Below are positions 12,201 through 24,119 of a DNA stretch of 64,000 nt, piece by piece. Origin of the DNA: Cymbidium sinense (Eukaryota > Streptophyta > Magnoliopsida > Asparagales > Orchidaceae); the NCBI GenBank assembly GCA_021442155.1, contig CM038225.1, forward strand, positions 84,642,925 to 84,706,924, given 5' to 3'. Within the stretch, counting starts at the first letter, position 1. Each line of letters starts with the position of its first letter. Both the position numbers and the translations under genes were made by a program. Under the pieces are notes generated by a model, which was given only the letters and a program-made list of their open reading frames with translations, did no database searches and had not been told where the DNA came from.

Positions 12201-13545
12201 GATGCTCCTAAGTTGATTTCCTTGAGTTCATCGATAATTGACTTGATCTTTTCTTCAAACTCTGGTGGTGCATCTTTGACTTCAAAATCATTTGGATCAT
12301 CTGAAGTTTCTAAGCATAGCTGCTCATATGAGTTAGTGTGATTTGAAAAGAACTTATCAGATTCTAAAAAATTGGAGATGACTAACAATAATCGTCATCA
12401 TAGACTAGACCTAATGTTCTAAATCCTAGTCATGGTCTTGATTGAGAGCTTTTGCATTTGTTCTTTCATATTCTTTCAAAGTAGTCTGACATGTGCTTTT
12501 ACCTAGTATGTCAAATTAACCTTTTCTTTGCTAAATTATGAACACAAGGCAAGTACCAAATAAAAGGTAATTCTATTAAAAATTTATATGAATCATCATC
12601 AAGTTCTACATCAACTTCTTGACTTAAAGATGATTCTCCTAGAAAGAACCTCTAAGTCTTCACACATGTGCATGACTTAGGGGCTTCCTTAACTACCAAA
12701 CCCTCACCTTTTTGAGAGGAAAGTGGGGTTAGAGCTAAGGTTCACAACTGATGCCTAACTATTTCACATAAATACTTGGATACACTTATGCTTTGCTTTG
12801 GTGGCCGGCCTTCATTGCTATCTGGCTCAAGTGTCACCTCCAAGGGAATCTACTTTTGGACAGAGCTGGCTGGTGTGCTAACCAAATAAGACTCATTCTA
12901 TGAACTAGATTCTAAGTCTATATGGATAGCAGGTGTACACCTAGTAGTTGGGACATATCTTCTATTGGGTGGCCAATAAGGAGGTTTTCCACCTCTGGGA
13001 ATGCCTCTGAATTGGCCTCTACCATAGCCTGGTGGAGGACAGGTCGTCCTACCCATATGTTCAAATGGAGTAACAAATTGTGGGTGAAATTTAATGTCAG
13101 ACACCACTTCCTCCTCCAAGTATATCTTTGCTCTCTTTTATTTTCTTTTTCATTTCCTCTTTTTTCTTTTCTTTTTCTCTTTCTTTTTTCTTTTTTTTCT
13201 TTTTTTTATTTTAAACTTTGGCCAAGTTTGCGAGAATAGACATGTTGATTTTGAGTGAGGTAGTAAGCCACATCCTCATATATGCCGACCTCATGAACAT
13301 TAAATGGCTGAAGATATCATTTGACATAGTTGATGATCCCACCTCTCATAAACTTCATACACTAAAGTAGAGAGGATGGAACTCTGTTGTTCTCATGTAT
13401 CCATGGTCTCCCAAACAAAGTGTTGAAAGATGTATCCGAGTCTATAATGTGAAACTTGGTTTTGGTCTTCCAATCATCTATCTCCAAGGGCAACACTATG
13501 GAGCCTAAGGCTTGTTGAGCTCAATTTTAAAGTGTGAATTCAATC
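12201..13545 (-). pseudogene. Gypsy protease C-terminal half and linker, copy 1
   Basis: From high to low coordinates on the minus strand: a protease tail like LDTSFNALFGRPW (13400-13500), a polypyrimidine tract at 13130-13215 that encodes only Lys and Glu, a Gly/Pro-rich piece (PPPGYGRGQFRGIPRGGKPP, 12958-13050), and an acidic linker that leads into RT. No D-S/T-G protease active site or gag lies upstream. The coding resemblance stops at about 13545 in a noncoding leader. Confidence 0.7.
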
Positions 13546-13970
13546 TTCCCATCTTAGACTTAAGACACTTCTAGACATTAAGACTTCCCTAGTCATAAGA
13601 CACTTCTAACAATTAGGTAAACACTTAACCGAAGTCTAAAGATTTAGAAGGGTTAACCATGAGATTAAGTTATGCCTTAAAAATTAGGATAATCAACTTA
13701 CCCTTCAACCCAAATCCAATCCATGTTCACCTTCTCAAACCAAACCTCAAGTTCAATTCAAACAAAAAATTCAAATCCAAATCCAAATCCAAATTTCAGA
13801 CCAAATGATTGAAGCCCATGATCAAATATAAACTTGAAACCCTTCATAAGCCATATGACCTATCCCATGGACTTAGCCAAATCGTAATCCAAATTAATCC
13901 AAAATCAATTGATTTTCTTTGAATAAATTTTTATCCAAATTAATCTAAACCTAAATGAAATAAAACTTAC
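13546..13970 (-). other. Gypsy 5' noncoding leader, truncated copy 1
   Basis: Matches the leader of copy 2 (26815 onward) through the motifs agacacttctagacattaag and ccaaatccaatccatgttca. It then breaks off into the A-rich array at about 13960, where copy 2 continues for three more kilobases. Confidence 0.7.
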
Positions 13971-14699
13971 AAATAAAATAAATAAAAGACCTACACTAAA
14001 ATAAAATAAAATAAAACAAAGAAAATAAAATAAAAATCTAAAATAAAACCTAAACCTAAACTTAAAAATAAAATAAAATAAAAAATAAAAACTAAAGTAA
14101 AATAAAATAAATAAAAACAAAAACTAAACAAAAAAAAATAAAATAAACCTAAAAATAAAAAATCTAAATAAAATAAAACTAAATGTAAATTAAAAAAATT
14201 AAAAAATTAAATCAATTAAAAACTAAATAAAAACCTAAACCTAAAAATAAACTTAAAAAAACCTAATAAAAAATAAAAAATAAAACCTAAACCCTAATCT
14301 AAAAAAAATATAAACCTAAAATAAACAAAATAAAATAAACATAAGCATAAACTAAAATAAACTAAACAAAAAAAAGAAAATTTAAACCTAAAATAAACTA
14401 AACATAAAACCTAAACTAAATAAAATAAAATAAACTAAAAATTAACCTAAACCTAAATTAAAAATCATTAAACTAGACCTAAAATAAAAACCTAAAACCA
14501 AAACATAAAAAAAAACCTAAACCAAAATGTAAAAATAAAAAAATAAAACCAGACCTAAAAAATAAAATAAAAAAAAACTAAACAAAAAATAATAATAATC
14601 CTAAACCTAAACCTAATTAATAAACTAAAAGAAAAACCTAAACTAAAATAAATAAACTAAACTAAAAAAAATTAAAAATAAACCTAAAAGCCACTAAAC
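13971..14699. repeat. A-rich array monomer
   Basis: TAAAA/CCTAAA array with the mid-unit landmark aaaacctaaaccctaatcta at about 14286, some 320 bases from its start. The right end passes into GC-rich sequence without the usual end motif. The Phe-rich open stretch on the minus strand (13905-14120) is only this repeat read backwards. Confidence 0.8.
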
Positions 14700-15600
14700 C
14701 ACCTACCTGATCCCTAAACATATCCTAAACTAGGCCCTAAAACCTAAACCCTTAGACCCCAATCACAGGCTGAGCCCTAAAGTTCTAAACTCCACTGACA
14801 CTACTGAGCCCTTAAACCTGAGCCACTAAATACTGAGTAGGACCCCAGATCCTGATCCCCAACCTAAACCTACTGTACATGGCTTTTCCTGCCATGTCAT
14901 GAGTAACTGGACTGACCACCCCTGACCCTAAAACTGGGCCTGAATAAGGCCACTGACCTGGGCCCTAAATCCACAATCCCAGGCCATACCACAGGCCCTA
15001 CTAACCATGGGCCCTAATCCACTGGGCCCTGGGCCCTTAAGGCCACCAAACCACTAAACTAAACTAAACCCAGGCCCTGGGCCTGTGAACTGGGCTCACT
15101 CCAGGCTACTCCAAGGCCAAACTCACCTGGGCCAAGACTAAATCCTGGGCCTTACAGATCCTGGGCTAGGCTCAACCCCCCAAACCCCAGAGGCCCTGGG
15201 CCACTGAGCCCAGGCCAAACTAAACCTTGGGCTCTAGGCCACTGGGCCCTGAGCCCTGGCCAGATTCCTGATCTGGGTTGTCTGACAGGCCTTGACCTGG
15301 GCCACTGAGCCTCTGACCACCATGATCACTGGCCCTGTAAGATCTGGGTTGGACCACTTAGGACCACTGAGCTCAAATGACCTGGCGTTAAACTTTCCTG
15401 ACTCTGGGTCTGGGCCCTGGGCCCTAGGCTGGGTTACAGATCTTGAGTTATGACCTGGGCTGGGCTGAGCCTTCTCCATAATGACCCTGGGCCACTTGAC
15501 CTGGGCCAACCTGAGCCATGGGCCCTGAGCCACTAAACCCTGGGCCATGCCCATGACCCACCCTGGGCTCTAAACCCTAAACTCTACACGTTAACCATAA
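14700..15600. repeat. GC-rich CTRRRCC block, longest in window
   Basis: About 900 bp of CTGGGCC, CTGAGCC, CTAGGCC, CTGACC and CTAAACC variants. An open frame on the minus strand (15234-15554) exists only because the repeat lacks stops in that frame. No gene is supported. Confidence 0.8.
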
Positions 15601-15740
15601 ACTAAGATCTCAGATCTCAGTCTACAAATTAAACCTAAAATAAAATAAATAAATAAAACCTAAATAAGATAAAATGTTAAGATAAAATAAAACTTCAAAC
15701 TTAAACTAAACTTAGATAATATATAAAAAAGATAAAAGGC
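15601..15740. repeat. Short A-rich array
   Basis: AAATAAAAT/CCTAAAA sequence between two GC-rich blocks. Confidence 0.6.
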
Positions 15741-16090
15741 CCTACCCAAGCTTATACTGGCCAGAGGCTGACCCTAACCCTAACCTTAAAATGACCTGGG
15801 CCCTAAACTGAGGCGTGGGCCATAAGGTAAGCAAAAGCTCTCTCTCTCTGGGCTCCTAACTGACCTGACCACACCCTGACCCTGACACACCTGTCTATGA
15901 CCATAATGCCTACCCAAAGGCTAGGCCCTGAGCTTACCCTAAACAGTAAAAAAACCCTGACCTGACCTGACCCTGGGCCACACCTGACTCGGACCCTAAC
16001 CTCCCTGGCCCTGACCCTGAGCCCAGGCCACCAGACCATAAACCTGGGCCAAGAGATAAGGCAGCTTTAACCTAAAAGATAAACTAACTA
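15741..16090. repeat. GC-rich CTRRRCC block
   Basis: CTGACCC and CTGGGCC units, here with many CTGACC pairs (for example at 15950-15980). Only the mildly changed form CTRACC is common, as if less diverged than the 14.7-15.6 kb block. Confidence 0.7.
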
Positions 16091-16225
16091 AACCCTGGTC
16101 CCTAAACCCTCGTTAAGCCCTAAACCTTCAAAACCCTAAACCCTAATGCCTAAACACTAAACACTAAACATGAAACACTAAACCCTGAACGTAAACCCGA
16201 AGCCTTAAAACCCTAAAACCTAAAA
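16091..16225 (+). repeat. Telomere-like array
   Basis: CCCTAAA units with CACTAAA and CCCTGAA variants. The array links a GC-rich block to an A-rich monomer. Confidence 0.8.
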
Positions 16226-17090
16226 CCCTAAAAACCTAAAAACCATAAAATAAACTAAATAAAACCTAATAATAAAATAAATAAAAAAACTAAATCAAAA
16301 TCAAATATAATAAAAAATAAAATAAAATAAAAACCTAAACTAAACCTAAACTTAAACCTAAAAATAAAATAAAAAATAGCAAATAAAAATAAACTAAAAT
16401 AAATAAATAAATACATAAACTAAACTAAAAAGTAAAATTAACCAAATAATAAAAAACTAAAAATAACTAAACTTAAAATAAAAATAAAATAAACCAAAAA
16501 TAAATTAAAATAAAAACTAAATAAAAACCTAAACCTAAAAAAATAAACCTAAAAATAAAACCTAAAGGAAATAAAAAAATAAAACCTAAACACTAAACTA
16601 AAAAAAACTTAAAATTAAAATAAAAATAAAATAAAATAAATATAAACCTAAACTAAAATAAATAAAACCTACACCTAAACCTAAAATAAACAAATCCTAC
16701 ACTAAAAAAAAGAAAATAAACTAAAAATAAACCTAAAACTAAACTAAAACATAAAACCTAAAAATAAACCTAAAATAAAAACCTAAAAGCTGAGACTAAA
16801 AAATTAAATAAAAACCTAAACCTAAACCTAAAAGTAAAGAAAAAATACCTAAACCTAAAAAAAAAATAAAAATAAAACTCAACTAAAAAATAAACCTAAA
16901 CTTAAAAAGTAAACTAATATAAAAAATATAAATTAAATAAATAAACCTAAAATAAATAAACTTAAATAAATAAAAATAAAAATTAAACATAAATAAAAAT
17001 AAAATAAAATAAACTCAAATAAATAAAAAAAACTAAATAAACTAAATAAACCTAAACCTACTGGTTTACTTAATTTTTTTTTTAAACCAT
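16226..17090. repeat. A-rich array monomer, complete
   Basis: Carries all three landmarks: the start (ctaaataaaacctaataa at about 16253), the middle (aaaacctaaacactaaacta at about 16578) and the end (cctactggtttacttaattt at 17057-17076). Length about 0.86 kb. Confidence 0.8.
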
Positions 17091-17527
17091 AAACCCTAAA
17101 ACTAATCCTAGTCCCTAAACCCTAAACCAAAAACCCTAAACCCTAAACCCTAAACCCTAAACCCTGAAACCCTAAGCCCTATACCCTAACAACTAAAACC
17201 TTAAACTTTGAACCCTAAACCATAAACGTAAAACCTTAAAGCTGCAACCCTAAACCCTACCAACTTAAACCCAAACCTAAATACCCTAAACCCTAAATCC
17301 TAAACTAACCCTAAACCCTAAAACTTGAACAATAAACCCTAAACCCTAAAACCCTAAACTCTAAACCCCAATCCCTAAACTTTAAATCCCTAAACTCCAA
17401 ACTTGAAGCCCTAAATGCTAAACCTTAAAACCTACAACCCTAAACTCTATACCCCAAACCCTAAACCGTAAACTCTAAACCCTAAACTAACCATAAAGCT
17501 TAAACCATAAACTAACCCTAAACCCTA
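17091..17527 (+). repeat. Telomere-like array
   Basis: About 440 bp of CCCTAAA and near variants, ending as ccctaa directly against the GRP fragment. Confidence 0.9.
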
Positions 17528-18016
17528 AGAATGGGTAGAACCTTGACCGTGGGAACATGATTATCAACTAGGCTTAATCTAGATCTAGCGGTGGAGGAAA
17601 TGGTGGAGGTGGCGATTATTGTAGTGGTGGTTGGGGATCTCACTGTGTTGGTGGATATGGAGGTTGTGGTCAAAGATGTGGTGGTTGTGGTGGTAGGAGG
17701 AGTAATCGAGGTTATAGCCATGGTGGTAGTAGAGGGAGAGATCAAATATATGATGGTAGATACTGCTACTCGAGTGGTGGGGGTGGTTCTGATTAGAGAT
17801 GGAGAAACTGAAGAATGACTGATCTGATCTATTACTTATGGAACCGTGTCTTTACATTAGAGATGGTTCTACTTATGCAGGGTTTATAATTTGGTCAGTG
17901 GGTGCTCATTTTTTACCTATGTCATCTCTTGTGTCTTAGAAAACTTGGGGTGCTACTTGGTTGATGAAATCAAAAAGCAAAATGTTGAATCTAAAATTAT
18001 TCTCTATTTAAAGAAA
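17528..18016 (+). pseudogene. GRP fragment, copy 3
   Basis: Starts at gaatgggtagaaccttgacc (NG.NLD). The Gly-rich repeat reads GGGNGGGGDYCSGGWGSHC and GGYGGCGQRCGGCGG in one frame at about 17590-17695, followed by NRGYSHGGSRGRD. The tail and 3' UTR end at the shared A-run. Several Gly-to-Cys changes (GGT to TGT) are specific to this copy. There is no start codon. It heads the second composite unit. Confidence 0.85.
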
Positions 18017-18310
18017 ACCTTAAACACTAAACCCTAAACCCTAAACTAAAACTTAAAATTTAAACCTAAAACCAAAACCTTAAACCCTAAACCCTAAACC
18101 CTAAACCTCAAACCCTAAAAACTAGAAACCCTAAACATTAAACCCTAAACCCTAAACCATAAACCTTAAACCTTAAACCCTAAACCATAAATCCTAAATC
18201 CTAAAACCTACAACCATAAACCCTTAACCTTTAACCCTAAACCCTAAACCCTAAAGTAACCCTAAACCCTAAACAAAACATAAACCCTAATCCTAAACCC
18301 TAAACCTTGA
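18017..18310 (+). repeat. Telomere-like array
   Basis: CCCTAAA units that link GRP copy 3 to the junction block. The layout matches 4998-5258 and 38895-39217. Confidence 0.9.
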
Positions 18311-18430
18311 GTAAAAATGTAATTAAGAGTAGATCTAAAGAATGACCTAATCCTAACTTATTTTTGGTAGCTAAAGAAAATATCTTCAAGAGACTTTCCG
18401 TTGACTATTAAGGATTTGAATACCCTAAAC
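18311..18430. repeat. Composite-unit junction block, copy 2
   Basis: Closely matches 5259-5395: atctaaagaatgacctaatc, then cttcaagagactttcc and gactattaaggatttgaata. Confidence 0.8.
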
Positions 18431-19930
18431 CTTAGCTCTAAATCATATTATAATACCATATATTATAGTATAATGTAGCATCATATATTTGAGCATGTAG
18501 TGATATGTTTTTGGATGCTATAAGATATTTTGAAATGTTTTAGTATATTTTGGTATTGGGCCCTATAGTCTATATTAATATAAATCATAAAAAGAATAAT
18601 TTAATAAACCAGATGATGAAATTTGTTAAGTTTGAAGTGGTAAATAGGTTGTAGTACCAACGACGTGCTACTCCACTTATAGTCTAAAAGGTAAAATGTT
18701 TTGTTCAAAATAAATATTATATGTTGTAGCATAGTATAGCATCATATATCATAATATAGTGTTACACATTTTAAATTCTTTTATAATTTTACAATCATGT
18801 AGTCAAGCCTAAACTAGAATTATTTATAAAAATTTTTGATTTAGAATTTAAAATGGTGGAATTTGGCCACATTCATAATAGGTAGAGCATGGCATCATAA
18901 TATATTATTTGAATTTAAAATTTGTAAGTGATATGACTAAAATATAATGTTTTTTTTTGTTTAGACTAATTTTATGATTTTTATATCTTAAGCAATCCCT
19001 TGTGATGTGATATGCAATATAATATAATATAATATGTTATAATGTATTATAATATATGATTCCATAACATAGTGTGGCATCATGCATTACAGTATACTAT
19101 TATGTAGTACTACTTATTGTTTAGCATATTTTGGTTTGTTATAGTATGATGTATTGGAGTTTGTACTCGTATATTTCATAAAAATACTAATTTATAGGCT
19201 GAGATGATGGGATTTGGCCAAATTTAAGGAAAGCTTTAGGGAAAATCATTGGGGGCGTGATATAATGTGTCATTTAGTCAAAAGAATGGAATTTTGCATC
19301 CAAAATGAATGTTCATTTTTCAACCAAATTTTATAAATTTTTTGCTTAAAGTGATTCATTTTAAGGTGTAATGTAAGATAATACATTATATGAAAGCATA
19401 TTAAAATATAATGTACATAACAATATAATATCACATATCTATGAATGTGGTGCTGTGTTACTAAATGTTTTTGTACAGTTTTGTATGTTTTACTTTTGTT
19501 ATATTACATTGGGTCAAAACTCACAAAAATGTTAATTTGAAGGTTGAGATGGAAGAATGTTTCCAAATTCATGACACCCACCAAGAACCAACACCAAAAT
19601 TATGCTATTTTGTACCATTTCTAATAGAAAAATAACAATTTTACATCCAAAATGAACATTATTCATATTTTGAGAAAATTTTGTTATTTGTTCTTTCTAA
19701 GTTATTCTAATGAGGTGTAATGTTAAACAATATATTATATTATTGCAAATTATAATATATCATCATATATTATAATATAATATAGTGAGTTAATTGACAT
19801 TATAATATGTTTAGCATGATATTATATTGTTAGTTTGAGCTTGCACCATCACAAATCATAAAATGTTAATGTTATTTGAACAAATACATTATTAGGCTTT
19901 TAGTTGAAGTATTTAAGGTGTGCATAAGAA
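18431..19930. repeat. AT-rich satellite, copy 2
   Basis: Aligns by eye with the first copy along its length. The palindrome is degraded here (ggaatttggccacattcat at about 18855; gggatttggccaaatttaag at about 19209; disrupted at about 19553). It contains a piece at about 19618-19685 that copy 1 lacks and copy 3 also has. Confidence 0.75.
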
Positions 19931-22190
19931 AAGAAATAAGATTTTATGAGAATTCCATATCAAGGACATGGAGGGAGATCCGCTAGGGGATCACACATGC
20001 ATTGGACATGAGATACGAGCGGTCTATGTCGAGGGTATAGAAGAAGAAAATATGCTGGGTATAAGGTTTGAATTTGATTTTATTATATGATTTATGGAAA
20101 GAAGATCTGTTGGGGATAAGAATATAAAATCCACCGAGGATTAAGATCAATTGACTTTAGTTCTTTTGTTTTAATTGATGTGGAGGCATATCTACTAAAG
20201 ATATGGGCTCAAGTTTGTTAAGGATTGGGTATATGAACCTTTCTCTAGGGAAGTAAGTTCGTTATATCCACTGAGGATTGAGATTTGAGTTTGATTTCAT
20301 TGATTTGTTTGGGGATGTATTTGCTGGGGATAAGAGTTTGGGTAGATTTTCTCATTTAGACTCCACTCGGGGAGTTGGTTTAATTTGGATTCACTAGGGA
20401 GGTTAGTTTTGAATTTAATTTGGCATCACTAGGGAGGTTGGATCGATGACCTTGGGCGACTACTGAGCAAATGCCACTGGGGACTTATGTCAACTCAAAA
20501 GTTGTCAGGATTAATTTTATCTTAATTTCTTGTGATTCGATATAGTTTGTTTTGTTTAGTTTGATTTGAATTGAGGTCATATCTATTGGGGATGTGAGCT
20601 CGGTCAAATTTGATAGATTTAATTTATGGACCATGTCATTGTGTGATGGACCCACTGAGAAAGGGCTATATTGGTCTTATTCTACCGCAGATTTACAATT
20701 TCAAAGGGATAGACTACTAGTTATGGGGTAAAGCTAGCCAACATAAGGGGTTTCCTTTTGATGTGCAAAAGCTGTGTTACGAAAAAGGTGTAGCAAACTT
20801 ACATCTTCCAAAGTAGGGAACAATCGGTGGGGTGACCTATTGGTAGCACAACAAATCAAACCTGACTTAGGGGCGACTATTGAGTGAATGTTGTTGGGTA
20901 CTTATATCAACAAAAGAGTAGTCAGGCGATCCCTATAGGGAGTTTTGTTGGCACTGCCCTAAAGATAAGATATCTGCTTAGGAACTGGTACCACTAGGGG
21001 TGTCCTCCTAATCCATAAGTGAATATATTTTTTATTTATATGTTTTTCTAGACCATGTTGGTGTACGAGGGACAACACTGAGAAGGGGCTATCTTGGCCA
21101 TGACCAATCTCAGATTTATTGGACTAAGGGTGAATCTACACATCCAAAGGTTGGATTCTTCAACAACAGGGGTGGTTACTAGGAAAAAAAAATTGTCTAA
21201 TCTAATATTAGCTAGGGTAGTGTCTAAATAAGGTTGCAAAGGATGTGATCCAAATTCAGAGCCTAGAAGGGAGGTATTACTAGGGACATTATCCTCTGCC
21301 CTTGAAAAGAAAGCCTATAGGTGTACGGTGGCCAACTCAATGAGAAAGCTTAGCAGACTTATATCTTCCATGAGTTGTGTATTCTAAGGTGCAAGAACCA
21401 ACCAACCTAAAGTGTATCCATCAGTATGAGTGGGGTATCTGTCAGCATGAGTGGTGTGTCTATTAGCATAGTGAGAACCAACCAACCTAAGGTGCTCGTT
21501 AGTGTGCAATGATCAATTTGGAAAGAAAGCATGTAAGCTTTCAACTTTTCAAGCAAAATTGATCAATGAGATAGTCTATCATTGGTAGGACAGATGCTAT
21601 CTGACTTAGAGCAACTACTAAGCGAGGAGCCTCAAGGAAGGACTGAACCCAAACTTGAAGCAGTCAATAGGGAAGGAGCTGCTAGGGGACTTATCCTAAA
21701 ATACAAATATGCTCGACCTAGTTTGTGCACGAAGGCTAATCCAAGAAGAAAGTGCAGTACACTCACATCCTCTTAAATGATGCCAACATGAGGTAGCTTA
21801 CCAGCCACGTAGTAAAGCCTACCAAATTAAAAAGATGCTCATCGGTGTGTAATGGCAAAGTAAGGAAGGAAAGCATAGCAGACTTACATCCTCCAAAGCA
21901 AGAAGAACATCAAGGTGACACACAAGCAGGGTAGCGTTAGGCCGACCTGGTGCAATTACTGAGTGAGTGATGCTGGGGACATTATCTCAACTCAGAGTAG
22001 CCTGAGACAAAAGTTATGTGTTTATTTTATATATTTGTGTTGTGATGATGAAGGATAGGATTCCACTCAGGTTCCTTACATCTACCCTAAACACATCATG
22101 GTAGATTCATAAACAAAAATACTTTTAACATATAAAATATTTTATTCAAAATATAATTTTCATTGATGATATTTATTTTCAAACTTGATT
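19931..22190 (-). repeat. Gypsy 3' noncoding region, copy 2
   Basis: Corresponds to 6831-9000. Repeated lines include tggggataagagtttgg, gggaggttggttt (20360-20450), gcaactactgagtgaatg-like and gcagacttacatcctccaaag. No coding sequence. Confidence 0.65.
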
Positions 22191-22197
22191 TATAATA

Positions 22198-23360
22198 TTA
22201 CTTTAAGTAGAGCCCATTGATTGGAAGCATTGGGCGCTCTCCCATATGATTAATAAGCTGATAAGATCCTCCTTGGTAGGCCTTCTCTTTGGCAAAAGGT
22301 CCTTCCCAAGTAGGCTTAAACTTGCCTCCCATCTTACGACGGGCAACAATCAGTCTCTTTAAAACTAATGTAAGCTCTCCTACTTGAAAAGCTCTAGGAT
22401 GGACCAACTTGTTGTGAGCTTGAATCATTTTAGCTTTGTACAACCCAAGGTTTTGGCATGCCCTCAGGCATCTCTCCTCCAATCCTTCATGCTCTTCTAA
22501 CCATAACTTGGCATTCTTCACTATTTTGATCATGCTACCCATAGCTACCTTTAGTGATGGGAGTTGGACTTTTAATGGTAGAAAGGCTTCAGACCCTTAC
22601 ACTAATGAGAAAAGAGTAGATTGAGTTGGAGTTCTATATGTGATGCAGTTGGCCCACAAGGCTTCAACTGACTGCTCATGCCACTATCACTTGTTATTGT
22701 CGAGTATCTTCTTTAGCATTTGGATGAGGGTTTTGTTGAAGGCTTCTGCTAAGCTGTTTGCCCTCGGGTAGTTGATGGTAGAATATTTCAAATCTATGTT
22801 AAGTCTCTAGGAAAAGTTATTGATCTTGATGCTCTTGAATGCAATACCATTATCAGATATAATTCATCAAGGCACTCCGAACCTATATATGATATGGTTC
22901 TTAAAACATTGGACCACATGCTTAGTTGTGACCTCTCTGAGCGAAATTTCCTTCACCCATTTGGAAATGTAGTCAGGAGTAGCTCAGATGAAGCGATGAA
23001 CCTTGGAAGAAAGAGGATCAATCAGACCCACTATGTCGATACCCCAACACTCGAAAGACCATGAGACCAATGTAGGATGTTGAATGTTGAGTGGTTGGTG
23101 TAGGACCTAGCCGTGTATTTGACATTGGTGGCATTGCCTAGCCGTATCCATGCAATCTTTGATCATCATTGGCTAGTAGTATCTTAGTCTCTTGATCTTT
23201 GCTTTCATCTTCAAATTGGATTAGTTGGCTCCACATAATATTGAGTGTACCTCGATTATTATCTTACGGACTTTGTGCTTGTCTAAACAATGTAACCATA
23301 TATGATCGAAAGACCACCGGTACAAGACACCATCCACAAGAGTGTAGGAAAGTGCTCTCT
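22198..23360 (-). pseudogene. Gypsy integrase remnant, copy 2
   Basis: The C-terminal domain is open at 22198-22542 (LEEHEGLEERCLRACQNLGL, then KAKMIQAHNKLVHPRAFQVG and KMGGKFKPTWEGPF). The zinc-binding N-terminus and the catalytic core (22900-23190) are frameshifted. The GKFKPTWEGPF motif is typical of the integrase C-terminal domain in plant Tat elements. Confidence 0.8.
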
Positions 23361-23519
23361 ACTTCATCTAATGAGCTTGGAACTTCTCTTGAGGTAGTTT
23401 TCCTTTATTTAGGTAATCCATGAATGGTTGCTTCCAATCTAACTTCTCGCCTTTCTTGGCAATGGCAACCTCCCCTTCAAGAGAGTACTTTTTGATGAGT
23501 TCAATATCAATAAGGGATA

Positions 23520-24115
23520 AGACTTATCTATTTTGGACCTTTATTGATATGGACTCATCCTCCGGACATGCCATCTCCTTGGCAAACTTAGCTAAAGCAT
23601 ACGCTATGACTTTCTCTCCTCAAAGAATCTTTTAAATGATAACCTCTGGGATTTGGGCCAATAACTCTATGGTTTACTTATGGTAGTGATGGAGCTTGGG
23701 CTATATAACCTTATAGGACTCAACAATTTGGTTGATAACTAGTTGAGAATCCCCAAAGATATTGATGTTTTAGATGCTTAGAGTAATGGCTAACTCTAGA
23801 CTGACAATTAGAGCCTCATATTCAGCTTTATTTTTAGTGCAAATATTGGAGAGATGATATGAGAATCTCATCACATCATAGTCTGGAGTTAAGAGAACTA
23901 TTCCTACTCCTGCCTTTCTTGGAATAGTAGAATATGGTTCTCCTCCTCTTTGAGAGGAAATTGCACCATCAAAGTACATCTCCCAATAGTGAATGCTAGT
24001 ATCCCTTAAGTTCAAGATTTTTTCATCAGGGAGATCATCACTAAGCGGTGAGTAATTAGGAAGTGGGTGTGCTACAAAGAAATTGCTAGCGCTTGTCCTT
24101 TCAATGCACAAATGG
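23520..24115 (-). pseudogene. Second RNase H (Tat type), copy 2
   Basis: The clearest copy of this domain. It is open at 23770-24111 and shows WEMYFDGA, then GVGIVLLTPD, NKAEYEALI and LELAI, as in the archaeal-type RNase H of Tat elements. The C-terminal part (LAKLAKEMACPEDESISI-like, 23540-23620) follows after a stop. Confidence 0.8.
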
Positions 24116-24119
24116 GTAC

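Larger units (their letters stand above)
6831..13970 (-). mobile_element. Ty3/gypsy retrotransposon remnant (Tat/Retand type), copy 1
   Basis: On the minus strand the order is: truncated 5' noncoding sequence, protease C-terminal half, Lys/Glu-rich linker, reverse transcriptase, RNase H, second RNase H, integrase, then a long repetitive 3' noncoding region. The second RNase H between RNase H and integrase marks the Tat lineage. Gag and the protease active site are absent, the same deletion as in the other two copies. The coding parts carry many stops and frameshifts. The right end runs into an A-rich array at about 13970, far earlier than in copy 2. Confidence 0.85.

Noticed and set aside
13905..14120. 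A Phe-rich membrane-like small protein on the minus strand
   Set aside because: It is the A-rich TAAAA array read in reverse. The hydrophobic content follows from the repeat.
15234..16039. Two open frames of 106 and 78 codons on the minus strand in GC-rich DNA
   Set aside because: They lie wholly within CTGGGCC-type repeats that lack stop triplets in that frame. The predicted proteins are just the repeat translated.
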